Assembly (NCBI RefSeq): GCF_010389155.1
Contig: NC_057764.1
Span: 1,612,001-1,676,000 of the forward strand
DNA from: Erigeron canadensis
Taxonomy: Eukaryota > Streptophyta > Magnoliopsida > Asterales > Asteraceae
Direction of reading: 5' to 3'
Length of the DNA: 64,000 nucleotides
Positions within the stretch are counted from its first letter, which is position 1; each line of letters opens with the position of its first letter. Both the position numbers and the translations under genes were made by a program. Under the pieces are notes generated by a model. That model made no database searches and was not told the origin of the DNA. It saw only the letters and a list, made by a program, of their open reading frames with translations. Below, in pieces: positions 45,950-58,502 of the stretch.

Positions 45950-46554
45950 ACCCATACCTCATGGGGAAAACCGAAACCCGATATTTTTGGACCGGGTACG
46001 CGGGTCTAGGGGCGGGTATGGGAATGATATTAATTTTTTGCGGGTCCGGGTATGGTTTGATATTAAAACCCACATACCCGATCTATATACCTGAAACCCG
46101 TATACCCGACCTATATATATATATATATAACATTACATTTGTATAAATATTTCTATTTCCAATATGTACTTAGAGGAATGCAATACCAAATAAGTTAACA
46201 CATTGAATAATCATAAATATAGTATGAAAATTATTAACTTTTTCATTTTATTAGCTTAATCGTGAATGACAGTGTCATTTTACCTACGATTCTAAATTTT
46301 TACATTTGGTTAGCTCAGTATACTAAACTACAATCTTAAAATACATTGATATTTCAATCTTGTTCGATAGGTTCAAAAAACAATAAATATATCAACGGGT
46401 CACCGATTATCTGTAGGGAAACCCATTACCCGACAGTTAGTAGATAAGTGGGTACCCGTCGGGTTATGGTCCGGGTTTGGGACGGAGATATTTAATCGGG
46501 TCCGGGTCCAGAATTACATATACCCGGACCATACTCGGCCCGTTGCCATCCCTG
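45950..46554. mobile_element. hAT-like element with CGGGT subterminal repeats
   Basis: The right end inverted reads CAGGGATGGCAACGGG, close to Ac/hAT termini. Both flanks are crowded with ACCCG/CGGGT words (about five left, eight right). The left terminus is not clean and no 8-bp duplication was seen. A preceding A/T-rich block (45712-45900) may be a separate MITE. Confidence 0.6.
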
Positions 46555-46712
46555 CGCACCCTAAATATCCTATATATAGGATTATAGAGTACGTCTACAA
46601 GAGTACGAAACGTATCGAAGGTGCTTGGACAACATTAACTTTGGTTAAATCCTAGTCAAATCTTACAACCACCCGTTTTAATCCATATTGGGCGTCGTTT
46701 AAGCATCATAAC

Positions 46713-47100
46713 TCTAAATATATATAAGAGAGAAAATTTAATTCATACTTGGAGATGCATGGATCTTTAGAAGAAATTCAATTTTAATTAGAGTCATTAG
46801 TTCAAATGATGATGTCATATACTTTTTCTTAAATTTTTAGATTTAAATTTATTTTAATAAATTTAAATGAGTATTATTTCCTTATTTAAATTTATAAACA
46901 TTAATAGTTAATGTTTTTAATGATATAATTATGAAAACTAACTTTTCTATATTTTACATCATTAAATTTTGATTTTTTTAATATAAAATTTCAATGTTAT
47001 ACCTTTTTATTAAATTATGTTTTTGGATAGAACTTTTATCATATAACATAATAAAAATAGGTTAAAAGTATTTAACTTTATAAAATCATAAATAATTTAT
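46713..47100 (+). mobile_element. Truncated copy of the 52516 Helitron family (5' part)
   Basis: Starts TCTAAATATATATAAGAG and shares AATTCATACTTGGAG, TTTTAATTAGAGTCATTAG and TCAAATGATGATGTCATATA with 52516-53692. The 3' terminus is not found. Confidence 0.55.
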
Positions 47101-47780
47101 TATTTTTAAATCAATGTTTCGAAAACCGAACTAGATGTCAAACTGGTCTTTTTTAATAAAAAACTAAAAACAAATATAGAGTCTATAGTAAGATATCGCA
47201 ATTATATATCAGAAAAGTAATTGAATGAAAATTGCAATGATATTATGTTTAATGTTAAGTTAGATCAATACAACATGTGATATATAGATCGATATTTAAA
47301 TTGCTTCATAACGTTAGTGGATAACTAAGTAATTATTTGAGCAAAACGTTAAAGCACAAGTACAATATCAATGCAGACATATTCGGATGAATGAAAGACA
47401 TCAAAAGAAACAAAAACCTTACTTAGCGAAACTTTTGATAGATGATGTATCCATTTTTCAACTGGCTGGTCACTGTTAACCGGAATCTAAACAACCACTA
47501 ATATAACTTCATGGTTTTTGTGGTTTAATTTTTACCTGATTAGATATTTGTCTAAGGGAAAAATCCATAAAAAAATGTAACTTTTTTACACAAATTTCTT
47601 ATTAAAGGTAGTCTATTTTGTTTTCGTCTATTTAAAAGACCATATTTTTAAAAATATTTCCTATTAAAGGGTATCTCGTTAGTTTTTAAGAGACGACGTC
47701 CGTTAATTGCCAAGTCACCGATGCCACGTCATCGGTTTTGATAACGTGGCAGTTGACTTTGACTAACTTATATATATATA

Positions 47781-47968
47781 GGGTGATGAGAATATAAGGT
47801 TGTCGGGTATTTAAGCTTAGTTGTGGAACACTCACATATTGTTTTTTAAGTTAATAAAAATCATGGGGGCCCATGAATTTATTCATTAAACAAAAAATAA
47901 TAAAGTATTAGTATGTAAGGGGTTCCACACCCTAAGCTTAGGTGCCGGACAACCTTATATTCCCTTTT

Positions 47969-47970
<2 letters not shown>
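47781..47970. mobile_element. ~190-bp MITE in (TA)n, AAGCTTAG-type
   Basis: Left GGGTGATGAGAATATAAGG...TAAGCTTAG and right CTAAGCTTAG...CCTTATATTCCCTTTTCC are inverted repeats of ~45 bp; flanks are (TA)n. Confidence 0.7.
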
Positions 47971-48006
<36 letters not shown>

Positions 48007-48009
<3 letters not shown>

Positions 48010-48210
48010 GTTGGGTATTGTAAAACAAGTATTAAAATAAAACAAATAAGACATGATCTTGACCCTTGGATCATGGTTAAATTGATGCACGAAGATTCAC
48101 GAAGCAATTGATGCACAATGATTTTCATGCTACACAGTGATTTTCAGTGAAGAAAAACCTATTGTTTTATTTGTTTTACTTTAATACTTGTTTTATTTTA
48201 CCTAAAACCT
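48007..48210. mobile_element. ~204-bp MITE in (TA)n, AAACAAGTATTAAA-type
   Basis: Inverted arms AAACAAGTATTAAAATAAAA and TTTTACTTTAATACTTGTTT. The interior has GATGCACGAAGATTCACGAAG and a second GATGCACAATGATT. Other copies are at 45267, 53890 and 54275. Confidence 0.75.
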
Positions 48211-48461
48211 ATATATATATAATATATATATATAGGTTTTATACATCAAAAAACATAACTTATTTTTTCTTTATCTCTCTTCCCACGTTATTTCTTCCCC
48301 CTTTTTTATATCGGTCTTTATCAATCATCCTCCTCTAAAAATAAACTAGCTATTAATAACGGATCTCAATTAATCCTCAACCTAACAGAGCCATATTAAA
48401 TTAATTACAATGCTTAATTATCATGCAAACCCATCTTACGTGGTCCAGATTTTTTGGACGG

Positions 48462-49979
48462 TGATGCGCGTCCATTTTGTGATAAAAATCCCTAAAGAAA
48501 GGCTTCATTTTTATGCTTAAATGAGTTATTATTCCGGAACTATTGATACTTAATGAATGATGTTATTATGCAGGTTCCCGGAAGATGCGAGAGAGGGTAA
48601 ATGACATCAAGTGACTCAAAAAGGAAGCCTATGAAGTTACAAGACACAAGGAAGTGGTTTGGGAGCCAAACAAAGACACAAGTGCAAGACAGCAGCCACC
48701 AGCGGCCGCTGGCCACTTAACCAGCGCCGCTGGTACTCACCAGCGTCCGCTCCCCAGCCAACCAGCGCCGCAACTCGTTCATCAGCGGCCACTCGTCGAT
48801 CCACCAGCGTCGCTAGCCCAAGAAAGCCCAGGACCAGCGCCGCTGGTCGGCCTAGATCTGAAACCGACTTAAACCCCTATTTAAGTCGAACTAACCCTCA
48901 AAACCCGAAGAGAGAGCCGATTCAGCTGCCCTAGCCGCCCAGGAATAACCCTAGATCGAAATTGCAGATTCCAAGAAGGTTTTGGAGCATCTAAACACCT
49001 TCTGATCTTCACTCTTGGTCTAGATCTTTCATCTTTATTTACTCTTTGTTATTGAACTATGTCTTTTATCTTCTCAGACTTTGTTATTCCTTTAATAATG
49101 CTAGGCTAGTAGGTTGAATACTTGTTTGGATCAATGTGATCATGTAGACGCTTATTAGTAATTCATGCTGCTATTGGTTTTATATCTGAACATATTAGTT
49201 TAATTCTAATGGTTGTCTATGATCATGCACTAGGACTAATATGCTAGGACAGAAAACAACTAGTCGGTCTATAACTAGAAGTAAAAAGTGATTCACTTGT
49301 AACCGATGGATCCAGAACCATAGTAACTAGGATGAATTGAACATGAAGCTTAACAATACCAGATGCGATCCTTTGACTTGGAAACGAGCACTGTGGTCAC
49401 CGGAAGGAATTATATCTGGTCATGGCTTAAGAGCCAGGTAATTAAAAGATGAACTAGTAACACAAACTTTAGGTCATAATGCTTAAAACAATGAATCTAG
49501 CGAAAAATGTTTTAATGGGTAGTGTGAGTCTAGCGACAGCACTACTAACTAGGTAAAGTGAATCTAACGATAATCTGAACCGTGATTAAATTTCCAACAG
49601 GCTAACAAACCAGTAGGATAGTATTTGGTCGTACCATGAGATCGGAGATGCCAAATAAATATTTTAATTTAATTACTGTTATTTGCTTTTTCCAAAATAT
49701 TTTCAGATTAACCTCTCGCTGCAAAGCGCGTGGTTAGATTTTATTTAATTTACTGTCAAAAGTATTAGTTTATTAGGAGTTAGTGACAAACCCCCAAACA
49801 AACTAGAATTACACGTACTACTAGATTAGGTAACGCAACGCGTCCCTGCGAACGATCCTGTAACTTACCACTAGGCTATATTGCATTGACCAGGTTCTCT
49901 GCTCGTTAAAGTGTGTGTTAGTTTAGATAGTTACTTATACAACATAAATTTAAAGACAATAATAAAACACCACCCATCA
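48462..49979 (+). repeat. Tat/Ogre-like solo LTR, 1518 bp, TSD GACGG
   Basis: Starts TGATGCGCGTCCATTT and ends ACCACCCATCA, with perfect 5-bp GACGG on both sides (48457-48461, 49980-49984). No PBS or internal region adjoins it, so it is a solo LTR from recombination. It holds seven CCAGCGCCGCTGG-like motifs (48699-48846), TATA-like CCTATTTAAG at 48873, and a 3' third with CGTCCCTGCGAACGATCC typical of Tat/Ogre LTRs. Confidence 0.9.
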
Positions 49980-50420
49980 GACGGTCGCATAACTAAGTTA
50001 ATTAATATGTACTCGTATATTATACATGCATGATCATAAATTAATACGACTAAATGCTAATTACAAACACGACTCAGTATAATATAGATGATGATTCATA
50101 TAAGGGAAAAAAGAAAGGGGAAATAGAAAAGGTGAAGAAATCACGCGGAAAAAAATTAAAGAAAAAGAAATAAGAAATTTGGTGTATAAAACCGATATAT
50201 ATATATATATAAAAGTTAGTCAAAGTTAACTGCCATGTTAGCAAAACTGGTGACGTGACATCGGTGATGTGGCACTTAACGAGCATCGTCTGTCAAAAAC
50301 TAACGAGATACCATGTATTAGGAAATTTTTGGAAATAGAGTCCTTTATATAGAGAAAACAAAATAAGTTACCTTAAATAGGAAATTTGTGTAAATAAGTT
50401 ATCTTTGTATAGATTTTTTT

Positions 50421-51204
50421 TAAAATTTAACATGTCATTAATTATATATGTTTCTTGGGTATTAAGCGGGTAATACTCTAGTTTAGAAGTCTATAGCGCG
50501 CAAGACCTTTTTTTAATTATTTTTTTTTAATTATTAATAAGTATTTACTTTTAGGGGTTAACTAATATATATGCCGTTAACTGCATTTAGTTGGCTGTTG
50601 TTGCTCTCACATTCAGGAGATGATTATTTATTTAACATGTGAGAAATTTAAGAGAGAGATGTTTGTGAAAGTAGCAGGAATGATATTAACAACATTTTAT
50701 ATTTTCCCTTACTTTTATTGTTGTTGTTTGAATTCTAATTTTTGGAAGGTGGCTAAGCCAGTTAAAGCATTTACGATTGAAGTCTATTCACCAAAAATTT
50801 CTATAACGCTATGATTACTTCCATCATATCGTCTTTTTTTACATGCAAATATATAGTAAATGAGAGAGAAGGAATTGTATGATGATATGGCATAAGCATG
50901 AAAAAGAAGTACCTTAACGAAATCGAAGAAAATTGAGGCATGATCAATGATGCAAAATAATGCAGGCCTCCTAATCAATATTTAGCATTATATTTATATA
51001 TATAAAAAGCTTCACGTTTGTTTATTGCATACAAGTTGTCTCTCAATGTCAGTCAAAAAGTTTGGGATTCTCTTGTCCCTCCATGGTGAACACTTCATAC
51101 AGAAAGATCGATGGTAACGAAAATTTGTGGATAAAAATCATTAAAAGTTAATTAACTTTACATCATTGAATTAAAATCAAGAATAAAAATTTATAATTAT
51201 TACT
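50421..51204. other. AT-rich sequence, nothing recognised
   Basis: TAATACTCTAGTTT at 50471 resembles a Helitron 3' tip but has no hairpin or 5' partner. Confidence 0.35.
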
Positions 51205-51269
51205 GAATCTTAACCCTTTTATTTTAGTTCATACGTGAAGATCATCAACTTATACTACTAAAGTTGATA

Positions 51270-51523
51270 CTACTTCCGTCACATATTAAATGTCCAATTT
51301 TGACTTGTCAAGTCTTTTGCTTGCAACTTTGACCATAAATATCTTTTTTTTTTTGTATAATAGTTGACGAAAGTTATATCAATGAAAAGTACATTGAAAA
51401 CCTAATTCATCCATATATTTTATATGAAGTTTTATATAATATATACATATATTTTCACGGTCAAAATTTAAAGCAAAAGACTTGATAAATCAAAATTAGA
51501 CATTTAATATGGGATGGAGGGAA
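51270..51523. mobile_element. Stowaway MITE, TSD TA
   Basis: Left CTACTTCCGTCACATATTAA and right TTAATATGGGATGGAGGGAA are inverted, the Stowaway (Tc1/Mariner) CTCCCTCCGTC terminus. TA flanks both ends. Excising it in silico gives AAGTTGATATTAACTTTAG, matching the sister repeats (AAGTTGACATTAACTTTAG). Confidence 0.88.
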
Positions 51524-51605
51524 TATTAACTTTAGAGAATTTCAATCTAAAATTGATTGTTTGACTTTATGTTTTACTTACACATTTAATGTATTATTTA
51601 CCCTA

Positions 51606-52176
51606 TCTATAATCTATAACTAGATTTTAGACTGGACATGGGTTTACGATATTATCAATATTAAATCTTCATACATTTAAGTTATAAAAGTTTATAATTA
51701 AGTATTTAGGGTTATAAAGTATAAATTATTGATTAAAATAAAAATGTGTAAATTAATGAGACTTTTTCTACAAATTAAAATAAATACTAATATAATAATA
51801 TATTTAGATAATAATTATTATGATTTTTAATTTATAGTTAATCTAAATGATGACATAAGCGAAAGGCAATTTGATGAAATTGAGTGATTTGATTGGTTAA
51901 TAAGTCATTAGTTTAACTGTTTTATAGTATATATTAAAATACATAATCAAACAAGTCTCTTCCTTTTTATTATTAAACTTTAAGTATTTGATATGACTAA
52001 AATATCATTACATAAAACCAAACATCTTCAGATATATCTTATATTTCATGAGTTTCCCTTTTTATTAACTATACTATTCTTCTACGTCAACTACATTTAC
52101 ATTAATAACCACACCATTAATGCCAACATCACCCGTCGTCCGGCCCTGCCGCCACATTGCACGGTTCCCCCTCTCG
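51606..52176 (+). mobile_element. Non-autonomous Helitron, 571 bp
   Basis: Starts A|TCTATAATC and ends GCACGGTTCCCCCTCTCG|T. Joining the flanks gives ACCCTATATCAATAATC, exactly the uninterrupted sister repeat at 52286-52302. This shows insertion between A and T with no target duplication, the Helitron mode. The 3' module is shared with 4968, 7040 and 62892. Confidence 0.82.
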
Positions 52177-52515
52177 TATCAATAATCTAATTAGTTATTT
52201 TTGACATTAACTTTTAAAGAATCTCATCAGTCTAAAATTGATTGCTTGATTTTATGTTTTACTTGCACATTTAGTGTAATATTTACCCTATATCAATAAT
52301 CTAGTTAGTCATTTTTCAATACATGCAATTTAAGTATATCAGAGTCAATCGATTTTTCAATCATTGTAGTTAAAAGTAAACTTATAAATGTTATACTATA
52401 TTTTAAAAAAGGTTAAAATCATCAACTTATTAATAAAGTTGACATTAACTTTAGAGGATATTAATCCAAAATTGATTGTTTGATCTTATGTTTTAGTTGC
52501 ACATTTAATATATTA

Positions 52516-53692
52516 TCTTTAAATATATATAAAAAAGAAACCTTAATTCATAATTGGAGAAATATACACCCGAAGTTCAACTTTTAATTAGATCCATTAG
52601 ATCAAATGATCATCATAATGTCATATACCTTATTTAACTTTTCTAGAATTAATTTGATTTTAATAAATTTAAATTATTATTATTTTCTAACTAATAAATT
52701 ATTGACCACTCTTGATTTTTAACAAATTAAAAATTGATGATGTCTTTATTTAAATATTTACATGATTTAATTAAATTAATTTTAGCCGTAAAGTTATCAA
52801 CTAAGTTAATTTGGATATACCATTCAAAACTTAAAAACAATTAAAAGAAAGTACATTGTGATCGATATAAGACTTCTAATTTGAATGAAAGATCTTCAAA
52901 AAAATATTTAATGATTATTCTATCTTTAACTTCCACTACTCATTTAATTTAAAATATTAATTTGAATTTTAATCAAAATCTTTAAATAAATTAATTTTGA
53001 TTTTAATTTATAATTTTTTTATTTTTCATCATAAAGTTATACCTTTTAACAAATAATTCCAATACAATAAATAAATAATAATAACTAATATATATTTAAT
53101 AAAATAATAACTAATATTTATCCAATAGAATAATAACTACTCTATTTATCTTAATATTCGTATCACATAATGATAAATTTAATTAATTAAAAATAAATCA
53201 AATTTAATATAAATATATTAAAATTTTAAAATTAATTTTATTATTATCCTTTCTGATTGTTCTTAATATTTGTCATGACACATAAGGAAAACAAAGCATG
53301 TAAAAATATAATTTTTATAGAAAACATATATAGTCTCGTCATATTTTAATTGAAATATTTAAGACATGTTACATCTAAAAAATATATTACTTATAATAGA
53401 GTAAAATAAGAATGTAATATACAATGTGTAACAATACCGTTAAGTTTGTCCCAATCTACAACTTTAATAAACATATTATGATTTTGTAATATTCAAATAT
53501 CACTAAACATGTCACAATAAACAACTTCGATTAACATATTTTAAAAAAATATTTCAATATAAACTCAAAGTTTTAATACATAAATCTTTTTTTATTACTA
53601 AAAATAATAAATTAAATTTGAAATCATGATAAATTAATATCTAATATTGATAATGTCGTAAATCCGTGTATTAGACACAGCCTAAAATCTAG
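52516..53692 (+). mobile_element. Non-autonomous Helitron, 1177 bp
   Basis: Starts A|TCTTTAAATATATATAAA and ends CCGTGTATTAGACACAGCCT...CTAG|T, with a short hairpin just before CTAG. The flanks joined are 30 bases that align without gaps to the empty sister site at 52266-52295 (four substitutions). AT-rich, no Rep/helicase. Confidence 0.88.
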
Positions 53693-53889
53693 TTTATCCT
53701 ATATCAATAATCTAGTTAGTCGTTTTTCTATACATGCAATTTAAGTATATTAGTATCAATCAATTTTTCAATCAATGTAGTAAAAGACTAAAAGTAAACT
53801 TATAAATGTTATATTATACTTTAGAAGAGGTATTTTCAAACTAACTAGCATATATAAAGAAAAGAAAAAAAAAACAACCTATCTCATAT

Positions 53890-54065
53890 ACATATATGAA
53901 TGGTTATTGTAAAATAAATATTGAAAAACATAAAACAATATCTTGACTATATCATAATTAAAAAACTAATGTAATAGGTTTTAGGTAAAATAAAACAAGT
54001 ATTAAAGTAAAATAAATAAAATAATATGTTTTTTTTTACTGAAAATCAACGTGGATCATAACACA
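53890..54065. mobile_element. Rearranged MITE copy (48007 family)
   Basis: Two partial arms (TTATTGTAAAATAAATATTG and AAATAAAACAAGTATTAAAG) and a TACTGAAAATCA word, in altered order. Confidence 0.5.
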
Positions 54066-54274
54066 TAAGTAAGATAAATAAAACAAGTGTATATATATAT
54101 ATATGTTGAGCACGAAGATTTTTGATATAAATTTAACAAAGGTGGCCGGAACATGAAAAACAAAACACGAAAAGGCAATTGACAAACAAATAGTTACGCC
54201 AAATTAATTTATTCAAAAGGAAAAAGTAGAGGATGACATTTCAAGGGAGCACACTTGCCCAGATAGCCAAATTT

Positions 54275-54483
54275 GTAAGTTAGGTATTGTAAAATAACTA
54301 TTAAAGTAAAATAAATAAGACAAGATCATGTCCCTTAGATTATGGTTAAATTGATGCATGAATATTCACAAAGCAATTGATATACGATGATTTTCATGAT
54401 ACACAATGATTATCACTGAATAAAAAACATATTGTTTTATTTGTTTTACTTTAATAATTGTTTTTATTTTAGCTACAATCTAT
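54275..54483. mobile_element. MITE copy (48007 family)
   Basis: Same order as 48007-48210: GGTATTGTAAAATAACTATT, AAATTGATGCATGAA, CACAAAGCAATTGAT, GATTTTCATGATACACAATG, then the inverted arm. Confidence 0.75.
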
Positions 54484-54486
54484 ATA

Positions 54487-55206
54487 ATAATTATACTCTA
54501 TCTCACAAAATACATACATAGTCCCCATATGTTCATACCAAATACATACAAAACTTAACAACTCAAGTCAGCTAAATCTCATCAGCCACACAAAAACAAC
54601 TAAAACACTGTGGTGTCGATCTCCATATCGACAACGTACCTTCGAAGTCTTTTATATTAGTGAGACATGCATGCATATTTAAAAAAACAGTTTTATTTGT
54701 ATGGTGCTGCCGTGCTGGTGGCTCCAGAGAGACATTGAAACAAAGACGAAACCAGAATTAAAGTAATTAACTCGTATCTCAACTTTTATTTTTTTTTATT
54801 TTTTCCATCACTAGTCGATTTTGTATCGGTATAAAGCAATGATAACGACTATTTTTTTTTTTTATTTTTGGTGTTTTAAAGATTTTTTTTGCTAACTTAA
54901 ACGGTTTTGAAGAGTTTTGAGCATTTCGTTGCTTTCTATCTCTCATTTAGTTATACAAATGCGTTTTTACAAAATTGTATTATTAATTTTTTTACAAAAA
55001 GTTTAGAGTTAGTTTACCTTGATGCGTAACACTAATAAAAAATACATTGTTTTTAAAAAAAACAATTACACTATATCGATAGATTTAACGAATTAACCCG
55101 TAGCTTGGGCTACCCCTATTAATAATGTATGTAGTTCTGCTTGTACATCAAAATGAAGTCATGCATGGCTCGAATGAAAGGAACGACTTTCAATACACTG
55201 TTCTTA
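54487..55206. other. Nothing recognised
   Basis: AT-rich; no gene or element ends. Confidence 0.4.
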
Positions 55207-55557
55207 AGGGTATTTGATATGAGAAAATCATAGAGAATGAAAATGAGATAATGAACATAGTGAGAAAACGAATGAATATTAAGAAATAAAATGGATTATG
55301 TTGTTTGGTACCAGCAGAAAATGAATAAAAAAATTAGAATATTTTAAATGATAATAAAACAAATACATGTAACATTATTAAAACTTTTTCTTTCCTATTT
55401 TGACTCAAGCTCTACAATATATCAAGAATAGAGAAATGAAAATGATTGATTCTCACTTCTCATTTTTCAGTCTTATTTGGCATTGTAAATAAACAAATAA
55501 AGAAATTTTTTTCCTTTTTTTTTTCTCTCTTTACCATTCTATCATACTAACTACGCC
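55207..55557. mobile_element. Probable Tourist-like MITE, TSD TTA
   Basis: Left AGGGTATTTGATATGA and right, inverted, GGCGTAGTTAGTATGA, with TTA at both outer edges (55204-55206, 55558-55560). The interior has AATGAAAATGAG opposed to TTCTCATTTTTC-like words. Confidence 0.5.
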
Positions 55558-58502
55558 TTATGTTTTATTTATGTATCTATTCGTTTTAAATGATTTTTTT
55601 CTTCGTTAGGTTTAGCCTTAAAACTTGATCTAATTTCAAACCGGCTCCATGCCGGCTTTTAATATGATTGCCTTTCTAAAATAAAACTAATTAGGTCATT
55701 TTCAATGTTATGCCCAAGCAAACTAGCTAGACACCTTAATTAACAACACATCACCAAACTTGTTTCAGCACATTGAACCAATACATTAAACCTATATTAC
55801 CCACAACCAAGGGTCGTTCCATGTTTATCTAACGTAGGTTTGACCTACATTATATCGGAATTTTTAGCAAGCATATAGAATATTATAATTGGACACAAGT
55901 TATTCAAGAGTTATTCAAGAGTTTGGACCGAGACAAATTATAAAGTAAGTCTTTTAAAATATTTGATGTAAATAAATTATAATTAGATACACGTAGTTTT
56001 TATTCCTAGATCCGTTAGTTATAAAATAAAATAATTTATAAAGATACATGAGCTCTTCTTCTAATCCTAATGGTTCATTAGTAGCATACCATCAAACTTT
56101 AAGAGTTTTAGTCATTCTTTTTTTATTTCTAATTCAAAATTTCTAATTTAGCAAGATTTAAAGGTGATCGTAAAAGGAATCTTGAAATCTGGAAGGAGGA
56201 ACGAAACAAGATTTATCAAGAATCAATTCAACTACTAATTAAGAATTGTACAATAATAAAAAATAATATTTCATTTCTTTGTAGTTAAAACAATGGTCGT
56301 AATAAATCTTGAGTTAATCTTATCGCAAGGTAGAACTAGAGAATCTTATGAGAATTTCGTTTAATTGTTAGGTACTTTGAGAAAGAACTCGCTTTGTGAA
56401 AGAATTTTGATTTAATATATATGGAGTTTCGTGAAAACCCGACCCGTTGGTAAATACAAAGAAAATTTTCTTTATATGCTCTAACTAAATTTGGACACAC
56501 GTGATTTTCATTTCTAGACCCGCCACTACCCACAACCCAACATACTGTAATCTAGCTGTTTGTTTATGTCATATCATCTATTCATCATCCATATAAATTG
56601 AAGAGATGACCTCACAAATTTAATCTGCTTTCATTTTGCTTGAGAGCAAATTGATAAAGCAAACTAGCAAGTGCAATGAATGCAAATTAGCCATTTTACC
56701 ACAAAAACTATTTTTAAAGAAATTAATTATATATACGATGGCCAAACAAACAGTGTATATATCGAGTCACATAAATAGGACCATGCATTGTTTTCCAGAT
56801 ATATCTAGATTTACAGGCAAATGTGAAACAAAGGACCCAAGACACTGATCATACAGAACTCATGCTCATGTATTGTCAATTTTAGAAATATCATTGACTT
56901 CTAGACTTGAATAACGTACTCCTTGAATTTCTTTTGTAAACTTAAATGCCGCCGGCTGGCTGGCTAGCAATTAAGTGATCACTAGGTAATTAACGTTATA
57001 TAACTTGACTGAGACTATACATTGGTCGAGTGATGGGCTACCATGGTCCTCTTCCGACCAGACCGCCCATGTCGTCCCTTCACCGGCAGAAGCTGACTTG
57101 TCCAATATTTAGTAGTTAAATTATTTCTATTTTAGGTGGTTTATAAATCAATGCATGCCTGCATGGAACACAAAAACCCTACCATATACTTAGTTTACCT
57201 CATAAAATATCTTGAGGCACAGTACTTGTGTATGGTTAACTGTTTTGGATTTGAATAGTTAAATTAGGATTGAGATTCTTAGAGCTGATCGGATCAACTT
57301 TAACCAGTCAAGATTTAAACATCAAATTTTAATTTTGACGATTAAATTTAAACCAATGGCTAAAGATGATTCAAATTTAACTATGAATTGAAGTTAGATC
57401 AGATTTAGAGAATCATAATCCTTTTAATTAATATTAAAGCCATTATATACTCGGGTTTTTTTTTAATGGCTGAATTTTGATTATAATATATATAACTAAT
57501 TGAAAAAAGCTCAACCAGAAATTTTACATCTTAAAGATTAATTGGTCGAATGCATTATTCATCCACTCATCCCATGCATACGATACGCTTTTATTTCCTA
57601 TAATCGTTGTTTACCTTTTTCCAGCTTAATTTATAGTATACACAGCTATCATTACTTTTTTTTCTTTCAAGGTGTGGATCATTTATTCGCAACAGAGATC
57701 TAGCTTACGTTGTCTTAATCGGGTTCGCGCTAGAGAGCCCCTCACCCTCAATACCTAGTAGGAGGACAAACCCCAAACTAAACCGCCCGAATGCACGAAA
57801 TTTAATTGTGGTAAAACCATGCCATTCTGCAGGACTAAAACCTGAGGGATGAGAGGAATTGCTTAATCGGCATTTCTGTCAATCGGCAGAAGACTCATGC
57901 ATCCTGGGAGGGTACGACTTCAAGGGATGGACTTGATCACTGGAAGACTTTATTTATGAAAAATTTTAATGTAATTTATGTGCTAACTGCTAACTCATTG
58001 GCTAAATTAATTGCCCCTGATGGTATTTGTGTATTTTAGATATATATGTTTGTTTACATATGTGCAAGATAGTTAGAGAACCCGTGATATGTTTGTATCG
58101 ATAAATGAAGAAATTTGTATCCATCTACCTTGGTCTCTAGCTAAATTAAGGTATGTTAATTGTAACTGATAGTCTAAGTCAACTTTTTTTTTTGTATGAG
58201 AGTAATGGTAACAATATATAACAATGAAAATTTCCAAACCAAGTTGAAAAAATTTATCATAGCAATTAGCATCATATTAAAATATCACTTTTTTTTTCTT
58301 TTTTGAACAGTGGTGATTGTATTCAATGGCATGCCTCTTAATCATCCGGTAGAGATTTACTTTTCAGTGAAAAGTTTTCACCAAATCGGAACAAATTACG
58401 CTACATTTTACTATTGTCTTTTTGGTATAAATTTCTTACTCACTGTATTGTGTTGAGTCAAGGATTCGCTGACAACACTTGGTCGCTGGTGAGAAGTCAT
58501 CA
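55558..58502. other. Mostly unassigned; possible retroposon at 57660-57960
   Basis: No host gene seen. 57660-57960 is less AT-rich and, read on the minus strand, ends CACCTTGAAAGAAAAAAAAG, an A-tail-like end suggesting a short retroposon. No promoter boxes or duplication confirmed. Confidence 0.3.

Larger units (their letters stand above)
47556..50420. mobile_element. MULE-like element with ~210-bp inverted arms, filled by insertions
   Basis: The left arm (47556-47770) and right arm (50211-50420) are inverted copies sharing TATCTCGTTAGTTTTT, GCCACRTCAYCGATG-like words and TGACTTTGACTAACTT. The left starts GGGAAAAATCC, like Mutator TIRs. Between the arms sit two MITEs and a Tat-like solo LTR, leaving little native interior. 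No transposase; 9-bp duplication not found. Confidence 0.7.
51205..53840. repeat. Tandem host repeat (three unit cores) split by three insertions
   Basis: The core GACATTAACTTTAGAG...AAAATTGATTGTTTGA...CACATTTA...ACCCTATATCAATAATC occurs three times: 51526-51605 plus 52177-52205, 52205-52316, and 52438-52515 plus 53693-53725. Copies 2 and 3 also share the downstream ACATGCAATTTAAGTATAT block. The first is interrupted by a Stowaway and a Helitron, the third by another Helitron; the second is uninterrupted. Confidence 0.8.
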
